Source: Roseinatronobacter monicus
GTDB lineage: Bacteria > Pseudomonadota > Alphaproteobacteria > Rhodobacterales > Rhodobacteraceae
Assembly (NCBI RefSeq): GCF_006716865.1
Contig: NZ_VFPT01000001.1
Coordinates: forward strand, 3,281,001 to 3,345,000
Length of the DNA stretch: 64,000 nucleotides
Direction: 5' to 3'
The notes below the pieces were generated by a model, which saw only the letters and a list, made by a program, of their open reading frames with translations, did no database searches and was not told the origin of the DNA. Each line of letters begins with the position of its first letter. Within the stretch, counting starts at the first letter, position 1. Shown here in pieces: positions 25,366 through 34,058 of the stretch. The translations under genes and the position numbers were made by a program.

Positions 25366-25659
25366 TCAGCTGGCCTGTTCGATGGTTTCAGCCAGATCAA
25401 GCTGCCAGTACCATTCCTCGCCCGGCACATACTGGATCAGCTTGCGATAGATGCAGCCATAGAGCAGTTCTTCCAGAAACCCCGATGCGTCCAGCGGGTC
25501 ATAGTCATCCGGTTCCAGATAGGCGCGCACATTCAGGCGGCTGCCATCTGCCCATGCGGCAATCGGGAACATGGTCGCAGCACCCAGCGCTGCCGTGCCC
25601 GCAAAAAGTTGTCGACGCGTCAGGCTTGGAAAAATAGAGGTGGTTTTCAGGTCGTTCAT
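25366..25659 (-). pseudogene. N-terminal fragment of an ABC peptide transporter binding protein
   Basis: 97 codons beginning MNDLKTTSIFPSLTRRQLFAG. A Tat-type signal (TRRQLF, hydrophobic core, AAWA) precedes DPLDASGFLEELLYGCIYRKLI and VPGEEWYWQLDLAETIEQAS, typical of the start of family 5 solute-binding proteins. Those are usually over 500 residues. The frame hits TGA exactly where DUF3987-type sequence begins, so about 80 percent of the gene is gone. The 5' part and leader look intact. Confidence 0.8.
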
Positions 25660-25810
25660 GGTGGCCTCTCCCGGTGGTGGAGCGACGCGTCAGTGTGCGC
25701 GAAGCTCTCTGATTATTGCTGTATCATCCTGCAAGTCATGCTTGCGTCCGCGCAACTGCGCATCTTGGGAAAACAACTAACTTCTGACGCGCGAACTGCG
25801 TCATCTCGCG

Positions 25811-26635
25811 TCAGGCAGGCAATTCCAACGCGGTCAGCATATGCTGGCCTTCGCCGCCCACAGCCAGCATACGCGCCACGTTTCGCGGCAGGTTGCTGCT
25901 TTGCGCCGGAAAGATGCCTGTCTGCTTCATGCTGCGGCGAATGTTCACCGATTTGCCCAGATATTCCAGAAACACCTGCGCCGCAAAGGGCGATCTGGCA
26001 CTGCGGCCCTGAACCCCAAGCGTCATTCCCGTCAGATATTCGGGCACTTCTGCCGAGGCGGGAAACAAAATCGTCTGCGACAGCGACCGCAAGGCGTTGG
26101 AATTGTGGTCGGTAATGAAAATGCGGCCACTCAGCATCAGCGCAACGCCGATATAGCGAATGAAATGCGACCGGCCCAAAGGGCTTTCTTCTGGCTGAAT
26201 ACGCTCTGACAACCTTGTGTAATATACGCCCTTATACTCGGTTATCCGCAAAAGGGACCGGCGGATCATGCCGGGCCTACTGGGGGTGTAATAGTAGTAG
26301 AAGTAATAGCCGCAATAGGGTTTCAGACTGTCCGCCGATCCGGCGATCATCCGGTCGATATGGGTTGCCGCTGGTCCAAGCGCGCGCAGCAAGTGGCGCG
26401 CGCGGGGCCGCAGCGAGACAAGCTCGGCAAAGCGGCCATGGGGCAGAAGCAACTCCTCTTCCTCGACCCCGAAATAGTCGCAGATACGGCGAATGTTCCG
26501 CGCCGAGGGGCGCGACGCGCCGCTCAGGTATTTGGTGAACTGCTGCCGATTGATGCCCAGACTTCGGCACACTTCGGCGATCGAGGGGGCATAGCTGCAC
26601 AGCAGCTTGAGGTTGCGCGCGATATTCTCTTGCAT
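25811..26635 (-). CDS. Helix-turn-helix (XRE-type) transcriptional regulator
   Basis: 274 residues from ATG 26635. The N-terminal HTH reads SIAEVCRSLGINRQQFTKYLSGASRPSARNIRRICDYFGV. After a linker comes an unrecognised effector-like region with a striking aromatic run, YYFYYYYTPSRPG, at about 110. It lies upstream of the truncated binding-protein gene on the same strand, so it may once have controlled the lost peptide transporter, together with the hydrolase gene beyond it. Confidence 0.82.
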   Translation of the reverse strand: MQENIARNLKLLCSYAPSIAEVCRSLGINRQQFTKYLSGASRPSARNIRRICDYFGVEEEELLLPHGRFAELVSLRPRARHLLRALGPAATHIDRMIAGSADSLKPYCGYYFYYYYTPSRPGMIRRSLLRITEYKGVYYTRLSERIQPEESPLGRSHFIRYIGVALMLSGRIFITDHNSNALRSLSQTILFPASAEVPEYLTGMTLGVQGRSARSPFAAQVFLEYLGKSVNIRRSMKQTGIFPAQSSNLPRNVARMLAVGGEGQHMLTALELPA

Positions 26636-26734
26636 GCACCATGTTCTAACCGGCTGGCGCAATCACGCAAGAAATATCGCGCCTGTTCGCGTCAGAAAGT
26701 GAAACATCGCCGCTTATCTGCGTCAGATTTCACG

Positions 26735-28744
26735 CTACACACCATCACGCGGGACAGAGAACTGCCAGTCACGCGTTATCAGGCATTCATCCCCGTCATA
26801 GGCCTCCAGCCGCGCGACAATGTGGAAACTGGTGGCGTCACATGTCATGACCGTGCGCGTTTCGGTGCGCGTTTGCCAGTCCCCCCGCCCGATTGTGAAA
26901 CTCCAATGCGTTTCGTGCCGTGCTGAAAGCGGGTCATCGGCGCGAATATCCCATATCTCGGTGATGACTTTGCCTGACTCCATGCGCGTGCTTTCATGGC
27001 GCATCAGGCCGCCATCCGTGACCAGCCGCAGCCTTTGGGTGCCATCGGGCAGGGTTTCCTCATGGCGGGTGAATCCCTCGGGTCGCAAGGGGGTCGAGTG
27101 GCCTTGCCGCGTTTGTTCGGGCTGCGCGAACTGTGGGGCGTCTTCCTCAATATCGGGGCGCACGGGTATATCCAGCACGCAGCCCGCAGGGTCCAGTTGC
27201 AGCGACAGCGGCGCAGCCGAAGGCCAGATCATCGGCCAATAAGCCGTGGAGAGTGAGAGCCGCAGGCAATGCCCGGCAGGCACGCGATAGGCGATGTCGT
27301 TAAAGGTAAACTCCACCTCGACCGGCGCGCCGGGGGTCAGGGGCGCAACGGTGTCGTGCCCCGCTCGGTGGGTCAGGTTCAGGGTGCCCATGGTAATGAA
27401 CGCCACAGTTCCATCCGGGCGCAGATCACACAGGCGCGCCACGACAAAGCCGCTTGCCTGATCGGGCGTCAAGCGCAGCCGCAGCCGTGCGGCCCCGATA
27501 ATGTCTTTCGCCTCTGACAAAGGGGCGGTGTCCAGCGTCAGGCAGTGTGCATCGTCTTTGCGCTGGTCATCTGCAAGCTCGTCCAAGCTGCGCATTCCGG
27601 GGCAGAAGCGTTGCCCCCCAAGGCCAATAGTTTGCGGGCTCTCAACATGAAGCGGGGTGCCGCCTTTCTGCGCGCCCAATCCCTGCTCTGACAGATACAG
27701 TGCCTCGCGGCCGATGCGCGGCGACGGCCAGGATGGCTCGGCGATCCAGCGCCCTTTGCGGGCAAGCATCCGGCGGGCGGGCGGCTCTGACTCCATCACA
27801 AACATGCGGTAGGACATGTCCGGCGTCTTTTCCGCCCCCTTCAGCCAATGGTCAAACCATGTCTTGACCTCGTGCAGGAATCCGATGGCAGGTTCGGGCC
27901 ACGCGACATTGGGGTACTTGTGCGCCCAAGGGCCATTGATCCCCGCCACAGGCGAGGACAGGCCCGCAATCGTGCGCGGAACGGCATTGGAATAGGCATC
28001 CGCCCAGCCCCCCACAGCCAGAATTGCGGCCTTTACCGCCCTATAATCCTCGCATACCGAGGCATGTTTCCAATAGGCATCGCGGCGCTGATGGGCCAGC
28101 CACGTCTCGATATGCAGGGGTTGGTTGCGCAACCTGTCCAGCCAGATTTCGCGCCAATCCGCACCCACAATTTCCGGGTCAGGCGGGCGCGAGGAATAGG
28201 CGAACATCTGTGATGACCAGCCCTTGTTTTCGGTCAGCAGGCAACCGCCCATATAATGGATGTCATCCGCATAGCGGTCATCGGTGAAACAGATCGTCAC
28301 GGCGGCTTTCAGCGCGGGCGGGGCCAGTTGCGCCAGTTGCAGCCCGTTGAAGCCACCCCAACTGATGCCGATCATGCCGACCGAACCAGTGCACCAGTCC
28401 TGCGCGGCCAGCCATTCGATGACCTGCACACCATCATCAAGTTCGGTTTCGGAATATTCATCCGTCATATGCCCGCCGGAATCGCCGTTGCCACGAATAT
28501 CGACGCGAACACCGACATATCCGTTCTGGGCCAGCCATGCATGTGTCAACTCATCCCGAGGCAAGGTGCCGTCACGCCTGCGATAGGGCAGGTATTCCAA
28601 GACCACAGGTGCGGCGGCGTGGCGCGCTGAGTCGGGCATCCAGATGCGCGCTGCAAGCTGTGTGCCATCGCGCATCGGTATCCAGACGGGGTCCAGTACC
28701 CGAATTGCGCCTCGTTCGGTCAATGTGCCATCGGTTTGCTGCAT
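26735..28744 (-). CDS. CocE/NonD family hydrolase (X-Pro dipeptidyl-peptidase S15-like)
   Basis: 669 residues from ATG 28744, with GGAGGGG upstream. An alpha/beta-hydrolase domain comes first: WIPMRDGTQLAARIWMP, YLPYRRRD, VRVDIRGNGDSGG, and nucleophile elbow GISWGGFNG. A C-terminal jelly-roll domain (CocE/PepX type) begins around residue 380, with EVEFTFNDIAYRVPAGHCLRLSLS. Such enzymes hydrolyse esters or X-Pro peptides. Next to a regulator and the remains of a peptide-binding-protein gene, a role in peptide use is plausible. No signal peptide, so cytoplasmic. Confidence 0.88.
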   Translation of the reverse strand: MQQTDGTLTERGAIRVLDPVWIPMRDGTQLAARIWMPDSARHAAAPVVLEYLPYRRRDGTLPRDELTHAWLAQNGYVGVRVDIRGNGDSGGHMTDEYSETELDDGVQVIEWLAAQDWCTGSVGMIGISWGGFNGLQLAQLAPPALKAAVTICFTDDRYADDIHYMGGCLLTENKGWSSQMFAYSSRPPDPEIVGADWREIWLDRLRNQPLHIETWLAHQRRDAYWKHASVCEDYRAVKAAILAVGGWADAYSNAVPRTIAGLSSPVAGINGPWAHKYPNVAWPEPAIGFLHEVKTWFDHWLKGAEKTPDMSYRMFVMESEPPARRMLARKGRWIAEPSWPSPRIGREALYLSEQGLGAQKGGTPLHVESPQTIGLGGQRFCPGMRSLDELADDQRKDDAHCLTLDTAPLSEAKDIIGAARLRLRLTPDQASGFVVARLCDLRPDGTVAFITMGTLNLTHRAGHDTVAPLTPGAPVEVEFTFNDIAYRVPAGHCLRLSLSTAYWPMIWPSAAPLSLQLDPAGCVLDIPVRPDIEEDAPQFAQPEQTRQGHSTPLRPEGFTRHEETLPDGTQRLRLVTDGGLMRHESTRMESGKVITEIWDIRADDPLSARHETHWSFTIGRGDWQTRTETRTVMTCDATSFHIVARLEAYDGDECLITRDWQFSVPRDGV

Positions 28745-28972
28745 GTTTACCCCTCCAATTTTGGAAGGATTAGATGCCGCAGGGCACAAACACGCAATCG
28801 CGCGACCCATGCGGGACTGGCGCGACTAGACGCAAGTATCGACGCTCATCTAACCGAAGCGGGGCTTGGTGTCCCAACCCGTCCACTGCCACATGCTTCA
28901 AACGGGCCGCTTCTGATTAGTCGGGGTTCTCTGCACATGCGCAAGCCGGTCGCGCTGTTTTGCGTCCGGCCT

Positions 28973-29743
28973 TCACCCCATCAGGGCAATGCATAGCGCA
29001 AGATACCCCGTCACCTCGGCCAGTTGTTGGCCTGCGCCCAGCACATCGCCGGTCTGCCCCCCCAACCGGCGCAGGGCAAGGCGCGCAAGGCCCAGCACCA
29101 ATGTAATCTGCACCACCAGCACCATGCCAACGGCCAATGCGGTCATATCCGGCATCAGAACCAGAGGCGCCAGCGCAATCACACTGGCAAATCCGACCGC
29201 GCGCCAACTGACAGATGTTGCGGAATGGCCCAGCCCATCGGCCCGCGCGGGCGGGAGCAGCGCCAACAGTGCCACAGGTGCCACACGGCTGAGCATTGCC
29301 ATCAGCACAATCGCCTGTATCGCCACCGTCAGGTCCAGCGCCCCCAGATAGACCAGCGCCTGCCAGCGCAGCGCAAGCGACAGGATCAGGGCAAGCACAC
29401 CATAGCTGCCAATGCGCGAATCGCGCATGATCTCCAATCGGCGGGCGGGCGTGTGCCCCCCCCACAATCCATCGGCCAGATCGGCCAGCCCGTCTTCGTG
29501 CAGCGCGCCGCACAGCATGATCTGCGCGCCCAAGCCCAACAGGGCTGCCAGCGCCAAAGGCAGGCCCAGCGCCGCCGCAACCCAGAATACAAGCGCAGCG
29601 CCCAGACCCACCACCAGCCCCGCCACTGGAAAGGCCCAAGCGGCGGCATTTATGCGCGGCGCGGGGTCTGGCAACTGCCCGGCAGGCAGGCGCGTCAGCA
29701 ACATAAACGCCAGCTGCAATTGTGCCAGCGCCGCGCGGATCAT
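28973..29743 (-). CDS. cobS: Adenosylcobinamide-GDP ribazoletransferase
   Basis: 256 residues, a multi-pass membrane enzyme joining adenosylcobinamide-GDP and alpha-ribazole(-phosphate) in the last assembly step of cobalamin. Family signature LHEDGLADLADGLWGGHTPARRLEIMRDSRIGSYG holds the metal-binding acidic residues. The start overlaps the cobT stop by ATGA. Named cobV in Pseudomonas nomenclature. Confidence 0.96.
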   Translation of the reverse strand: MIRAALAQLQLAFMLLTRLPAGQLPDPAPRINAAAWAFPVAGLVVGLGAALVFWVAAALGLPLALAALLGLGAQIMLCGALHEDGLADLADGLWGGHTPARRLEIMRDSRIGSYGVLALILSLALRWQALVYLGALDLTVAIQAIVLMAMLSRVAPVALLALLPPARADGLGHSATSVSWRAVGFASVIALAPLVLMPDMTALAVGMVLVVQITLVLGLARLALRRLGGQTGDVLGAGQQLAEVTGYLALCIALMG

Positions 29744-30747
29744 GCCTCGGACACTCCGGCCTCGCCAAAGGTGGCCATGCCGTTATGACAGGCCAGTGCG
29801 CTGCGTATGATGCCCAGCGCCAGCGCAGCGCCAGAACCTTCGCCCAGCCGCATGTCAAAATCCAGCACGGGCTTTTGCGCAAGCGCCGCCAGCAAGCGCC
29901 GGTGTCCCGGCTCTGTCGAGGCGTGGCCAACCAGACAATGCGCTAGCATACGCGGGTCTGCGGCATAGAGGCAGGCCGCTGCCGCTGTGCAAATGAACCC
30001 GTCCAGAATAACCGGAATACGGGCGGCGCGTGCGGCCAGAACCGTCCCGCAAATCGCCGCCTGTTCGCGCCCGCCCAAAGCTGCAAGCGTGGCCATCGCC
30101 CCCAACCCGCTATGACGGCGCAAGCCCGTCTCGATGGCGGCAATCTTGCGTGCGATGCCTGCCGGGTCCGACCCGGTGCCAGGGCCGACCCATTCGGCAG
30201 CACTGCCACCAAACAGGGCGGCAGCGAGCGCTGCGGCCACGGTCGAATTACCGATCCCCATCTCGCCCAGCACAAGAATATCTGCCTGAACATTCACCGC
30301 AGCAGCACCTTGGGTCATGGCGTCCAGCGCCTCTGCGTCAGTCATGGCGGGGCCGGTGGTGAAATCCTGCGTGGGGTTGTCCAGATCGAGCGCATTCACT
30401 TGCAGTTCCGCCCCGTTGATCTGGCACAACTGATTGATCGCAGCGCCGCCCGCCTGAAAATTGGCCACCATCTGCGCGGTCACTTCTTGCGGAAAGGGGT
30501 TCACACCCTGTGCGCAGATGCCGTGATTGCCCGCAAAGACAAGGGCTTGTGCCTGCGCGATGCGGGGGCGGTCGGTGCCCTGCCAGCCCGCCATGAAGAT
30601 GGCCAACTCTTCCAGCCTTCCCAATGCGCCGGGGGGTTTGGTCAGGCTGTTCTGGCGCGCAAGGGCGGCGTCCCGCGCGGCCTGATCCGCAGCAGGCAAT
30701 CTGTCAGCCAGCGCAGCGATGTCGGATAGGGTTTCAATTGTAATCAT
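29740..30747 (-). CDS. cobT: Nicotinate-nucleotide:dimethylbenzimidazole phosphoribosyltransferase
   Basis: 335 residues, normal length. It makes alpha-ribazole phosphate for the lower ligand of cobalamin. Signature regions: FAGNHGICAQGVNPFPQEVTAQMVANF, LGEMGIGNSTVAAAL (substrate binding) and the near-C-terminal acid in LDFDMRLGEGSGAALAL. Middle gene of a three-gene minus-strand operon; overlaps cobU and cobS by 4 bp each. Confidence 0.97.
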   Translation of the reverse strand: MITIETLSDIAALADRLPAADQAARDAALARQNSLTKPPGALGRLEELAIFMAGWQGTDRPRIAQAQALVFAGNHGICAQGVNPFPQEVTAQMVANFQAGGAAINQLCQINGAELQVNALDLDNPTQDFTTGPAMTDAEALDAMTQGAAAVNVQADILVLGEMGIGNSTVAAALAAALFGGSAAEWVGPGTGSDPAGIARKIAAIETGLRRHSGLGAMATLAALGGREQAAICGTVLAARAARIPVILDGFICTAAAACLYAADPRMLAHCLVGHASTEPGHRRLLAALAQKPVLDFDMRLGEGSGAALALGIIRSALACHNGMATFGEAGVSEA

Positions 30748-31250
30748 TTCATCCTCATTGACAGGCCAGCAGAGACAAAATGCACCTCATCCGCCGCTTG
30801 CGCCACCCATTGGTTCAAACGTCCCGCCGCATCGCGGAAATCGCGCGCAAGGCGGTTATCGGGCACAATCCCCATGCCCACTTCGTTGCTAACCAGCACC
30901 ACAGGCGCAGATTGCGCGGCCAGTGCCGCAACCAGCGCCTTACCCTCAACCTGCCAGTCAAGACCCGCGAGCATGATGTTTGTCAGCCATAATGTCAGGC
31001 AATCGACAAGGCGCGGGCTGCTATCGGTCGCGTGCAATGCGGCCACCAGATCGCGCGGCGCAGCATAGGTGTGCCATGCGCTGCCTGCGCGCTGCGCCTG
31101 ATGGGCCGCGATGCGGGCTGTCATCTCGTCATCCCACGCTTCAGCAGTGGCAATATAGGTGGCGGGCTGGCCAAATTGCAGGGTGCGCGCCTCGGCCAGA
31201 CGGCTTTTGCCGGATCGCGCGCCACCAATGAAGAGAATGCTCTCGCTCAT
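30744..31250 (-). CDS. cobU: Adenosylcobinamide kinase / adenosylcobinamide-phosphate guanylyltransferase
   Basis: 168 residues from ATG 31250. P-loop GGARSGKS at about 9-16, then YIATAEAWDDEM with HQAQR (guanylylation His region), DCLTLWLTN and VSNEVGMGIVPDNRLARDFRDAAGRLNQ, all typical. It phosphorylates and GMP-caps adenosylcobinamide. The long open frame beyond 31250 is antisense to cobC. First gene of the cobU-cobT-cobS operon; 68 bp divergent from cobC. No B12 riboswitch seen in that gap. Confidence 0.96.
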   Translation of the reverse strand: MSESILFIGGARSGKSRLAEARTLQFGQPATYIATAEAWDDEMTARIAAHQAQRAGSAWHTYAAPRDLVAALHATDSSPRLVDCLTLWLTNIMLAGLDWQVEGKALVAALAAQSAPVVLVSNEVGMGIVPDNRLARDFRDAAGRLNQWVAQAADEVHFVSAGLSMRMK

Positions 31251-31318
31251 ACTGCCTCTTGCCCCTTTGGTCTGCGTAAAGCAGATAAGGCAACAGATCG
31301 GCAAGGAGAAATGCGCGC

Positions 31319-31900
31319 ATGCAGACAGGCACACGGTTGGCGTTGATCCGCCACGCCCCCGCGCTGCATAGCGGCGCGATGGCAGGGCGGCGCGATGTGG
31401 CGGCAGATGTGTCGCATGTGGCGCAGATCGCGGCCTTGCGCGGGCGGCTGGACCAATTGGGCGTGTCGCGGATTGTCTCCAGCCCGGCGCTGCGCTGCGT
31501 GCAAACCGCGCAGGCACTTTGGCCAAAGCATACGGAATTTGCCCAAGATGCGCGGCTGTGGGAACAGGATTTCGGCGCATGGGAAGGGGTGCCCTTCGCT
31601 GATCTGCCCGATCTGGGGCCGATGAGTTCGGCGGCGCTGGCCGCACACCGCCCGCCCGAGGGTGAAAGCTTCATCGACCTGTGCACGCGTGTCACACCTG
31701 CCTTGCAAGACCTTGCGCGAGGCGGGGACTGCGTGGCGGTTGTTGCCCATGCCGGCGTCATTCGCGCGGGTCTGGCGCTGGCGCTAGAAGCACCTGCGAC
31801 CGCCCTACGCTTCGAGGTGGCCCCCTTGTCGGTGACCGAGATTGTCCATTTATCGGGGCATGGCTGGTCCATCGCAGGCGTCAACCGGGGGCCACAATGA
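31319..31900 (+). CDS. cobC: Histidine phosphatase family protein, probable alpha-ribazole phosphatase
   Basis: 193 residues of the phosphoglycerate-mutase-like superfamily: catalytic RHA at residues 11-13 in LALIRHAPA, SSPALRCVQTAQAL, the acidic WEQDFGAWEG and second catalytic His in VVAHAGVIRAG. By context it is CobC, which removes phosphate in the final cobalamin steps. The start at 31319 has AAGGAG 10 bases before. The next gene overlaps by ATGA. Confidence 0.88.
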   Translation: MQTGTRLALIRHAPALHSGAMAGRRDVAADVSHVAQIAALRGRLDQLGVSRIVSSPALRCVQTAQALWPKHTEFAQDARLWEQDFGAWEGVPFADLPDLGPMSSAALAAHRPPEGESFIDLCTRVTPALQDLARGGDCVAVVAHAGVIRAGLALALEAPATALRFEVAPLSVTEIVHLSGHGWSIAGVNRGPQ

Positions 31901-32697
31901 CAGCAAGGCTGCGCGTTGACGGGCATTTCGGGGAATATCTGCAAGGCAGACTGGGGCCGCGCGGGCCCGTGGTGCTGGTGACCCTTCCCTGCCCGCTGAC
32001 CGGCGTGGTTGCCCTGCACCGGCCCGCGCGTGATGACCTGCGGCTGTCGGGGGCGGGCATGTCGCTGCCACAGGCGCGCCGGTTTATCGCGTCAGTTGGC
32101 GGCACGTTGACAGGCCGCGTTCGGCTGCGCGCGCTTGTAGCACCCGGCATGGGGACCGGCGTGTCCACGGCGCGGCTGGTGGCCCTTGCGCGGCTTTCGG
32201 GCTGGGACGGTGGACCAGATGCGCTGGCGCAGGCGTGCATGTCTGTAGAGGGGGCAACCGACCCGCTGATGTTTGATACGCCCGCGCAGATGCTCTGGGC
32301 GTCGCGGCTGGGGCAAAGGGTACAGCCCATGCCCGCCCTGCCCGGCCATGAGGTGATCGGCGGGATATGGGGCGCGCCGCAACGCACGAATGCAGCAGAT
32401 GTGCGCTTCGCAGATATCAGCGACCTGATTGCAGACTGGGCGCAGGCCGACACGCTGACCCGCTTCGCCACCCTTGCCGGTGAGAGTGCGCGGCGAAATC
32501 TGCGGCTGCGTGGCCCAATGGGCGACCCGACCGAAGCCCTTGCGCGCGATTTGGGGGCCTTGGGTTGGGTCATGGCGCATACAGGGGCCATGCGCGGGTT
32601 GATCTTTGCGCCGGGGCAGGTGCCCGAATACGCACGCGCCGCGCTGCGTGCCATGGGGATGCGCAGCATCCTGCATTTCAAAGGGGGCGCGCTGTGA
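31897..32697 (+). CDS. PduX-like GHMP kinase (probable L-threonine kinase)
   Basis: 266 residues from ATG 31897 (overlap with cobC stop). GHMP-kinase signs are FGEYLQGRLG at the N-terminus and a glycine-rich ATP loop VAPGMGTGVSTARLVAL. The family often appears as propanediol-utilisation protein PduX, which makes threonine phosphate, precursor of the aminopropanol linker of cobalamin. Position between cobC and cbiB supports this. No CobD-type threonine-phosphate decarboxylase is visible here. Confidence 0.82.
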   Translation: MTARLRVDGHFGEYLQGRLGPRGPVVLVTLPCPLTGVVALHRPARDDLRLSGAGMSLPQARRFIASVGGTLTGRVRLRALVAPGMGTGVSTARLVALARLSGWDGGPDALAQACMSVEGATDPLMFDTPAQMLWASRLGQRVQPMPALPGHEVIGGIWGAPQRTNAADVRFADISDLIADWAQADTLTRFATLAGESARRNLRLRGPMGDPTEALARDLGALGWVMAHTGAMRGLIFAPGQVPEYARAALRAMGMRSILHFKGGAL

Positions 32698-33641
32698 GTT
32701 TTGCCGCAATGATGCTGGTCGCCCTTGCGTTGGACTTGGCCCTTGGCTGGCCAAAGGCGCTGTATGACCGGATCGGGCACCCTGTCACATGGCTGGGCGC
32801 GCTGATCGCAGGATTGGAGCAGCGCTGGAACACCGACCGGCCAGCGCGCCGGATGCGTGGCACGGCGGCGGCCTTGCTGGTCATCGGGCTGGCGGCGCTG
32901 GTCGGGCTGGGGGTGCAACTGGCGCTGCCTTCGGGGTGGGTGGGCATTGTTCTTGGGGGTGCTATCGCATGGCCACTGGTCGCTATGCGGTCGATGCACA
33001 CGCATGTTGCCGCTGTGCTGCACCCGTTGCAAGACGATGATCTGCCCGCCGCGCGACAGGCTGTGTCGATGATCGTGGGGCGTGATCCGGCACAACTGGA
33101 CCCTGCTGGGGTGTCGCGCGCCGCGTTAGAAAGTCTGGCCGAGAACACCTCTGACGGGATTGTCGCCCCGTTGTTCTGGGGGGCTGTTCTGGGGCTGCCG
33201 GGCATTGCCGCATATAAGGCCATCAATACGCTGGATTCGATGATCGGGCATAAAACAGCGCGCTATCTGGAATTTGGCTGGGCGTCCGCGCGGATAGACG
33301 ATCTTGTCAATCTGATCCCGGCGCGGCTGACCGGGCTGATATTTGCGCTGGTGTCGGGGCGCGCGAAGGCCAGTCTGGCCTGCATGTGGCGCGATGCGCG
33401 ACAACACCGCTCGCCCAATGCCGGCTGGCCAGAGGCGGCAATGGCGGGTGCGCTGGCGGTGCGCTTGTCCGGCCCCCGCATATATGGGGCAGAGGTGACG
33501 CAGGAACCGTGGGTCAATTCAGGGGCCGCAGACCCCGGCCCTGCCGATTTGCGGCGCGGGCTTGGACTTTATGCGCGCAGTATGGTCTTGCTGGCAATCA
33601 GTCTGTGCTGCATCGCAATCTGGACAATATGGCCATTATGA
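32694..33641 (+). CDS. cbiB: Adenosylcobinamide-phosphate synthase
   Basis: 315 residues from GTG 32694, which overlaps the previous stop as GTGA; the next ATGs lie 5-6 codons in. Membrane enzyme that attaches aminopropanol (phosphate) to adenosylcobyrate. Signature SLAENTSDGIVAPLFW, then AYKAINTLDSMIGHKTARYLEFGWASARIDDLVNLIPARL. Also called cobD in other nomenclatures. Last gene of the plus-strand cobalamin run. Confidence 0.95.
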   Translation: MSFAAMMLVALALDLALGWPKALYDRIGHPVTWLGALIAGLEQRWNTDRPARRMRGTAAALLVIGLAALVGLGVQLALPSGWVGIVLGGAIAWPLVAMRSMHTHVAAVLHPLQDDDLPAARQAVSMIVGRDPAQLDPAGVSRAALESLAENTSDGIVAPLFWGAVLGLPGIAAYKAINTLDSMIGHKTARYLEFGWASARIDDLVNLIPARLTGLIFALVSGRAKASLACMWRDARQHRSPNAGWPEAAMAGALAVRLSGPRIYGAEVTQEPWVNSGAADPGPADLRRGLGLYARSMVLLAISLCCIAIWTIWPL

Positions 33642-33749
33642 ATCCCGATCGGCCCATGAAAGCTATCCCTAGATTACAAAATCAAAGAACGCGGCGCAGG
33701 CATATTCCAAGGCGTTACTTGACCAAGTTTAGTGAACAATCGTCAGATT

Positions 33750-34052
33750 ATGTCCGGGCATGAACCGCAGACCGAATTCGATGGCAGCTTCGAGTGGTAC
33801 GACTCGGTCATGGTTGACGGGGGCGCAGAGAAGCTTGCCGCCTATCTTCATGCGGTTCCGCCAGTGGATGAGGCGCATCGCCAGCAGGTTATTTCAGCGT
33901 TTCTGGAAAAGTTTTGCGATACCGAGAAGCTGGATATCGATTTTAGCCTGACCGGATGGGATGAAACGCAGGTCGATGTCATCTCGCAACTTTATGACGA
34001 TGACACAGACCTGATCCGTGCAATGGACGGGGTGCGCTTCATCCAACCCTGA
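33750..34052 (+). CDS. Small hypothetical acidic protein
   Basis: 100 residues from ATG 33750 (GTG 33732 would add six). Very acidic, with FDGSFEWYDSVMVDGGAEKLAAYLHAVPP near the start and DDDTDLIRAMDGVRFIQP at the end. No signal peptide, membrane segment or known domain. No clear ribosome site precedes either start. It converges on the gapR-like gene with a 6-bp gap. The non-shadow amino-acid composition supports coding. Confidence 0.6.
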   Translation: MSGHEPQTEFDGSFEWYDSVMVDGGAEKLAAYLHAVPPVDEAHRQQVISAFLEKFCDTEKLDIDFSLTGWDETQVDVISQLYDDDTDLIRAMDGVRFIQP

Positions 34053-34058
34053 CGCCGG

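Larger units (their letters stand above)
18097..25372. mobile_element. Degraded integrated phage-like element downstream of tRNA-Leu
   Basis: The block starts right after the tRNA-Leu 3' end and ends where a truncated DUF3987 gene meets a truncated transporter gene. All nine genes are on the minus strand and tightly packed. Phage-associated content is a P27-like small terminase, DUF3987 and a DUF5681-like protein; it also carries a giant DNA methyltransferase and four related small genes. No integrase, large terminase, portal or capsid gene is present, and no second copy of the tRNA 3' end is visible near 25.4 kb. I infer that the far end, with the integrase and second att site, was lost in a deletion that also removed part of the neighbouring ABC operon. 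Confidence 0.75.

Noticed and set aside
31251..31318. Possible cobalamin riboswitch between cobU and cobC
   Set aside because: Only 68 bp and no B12-box-like sequence; too short for the known structure.
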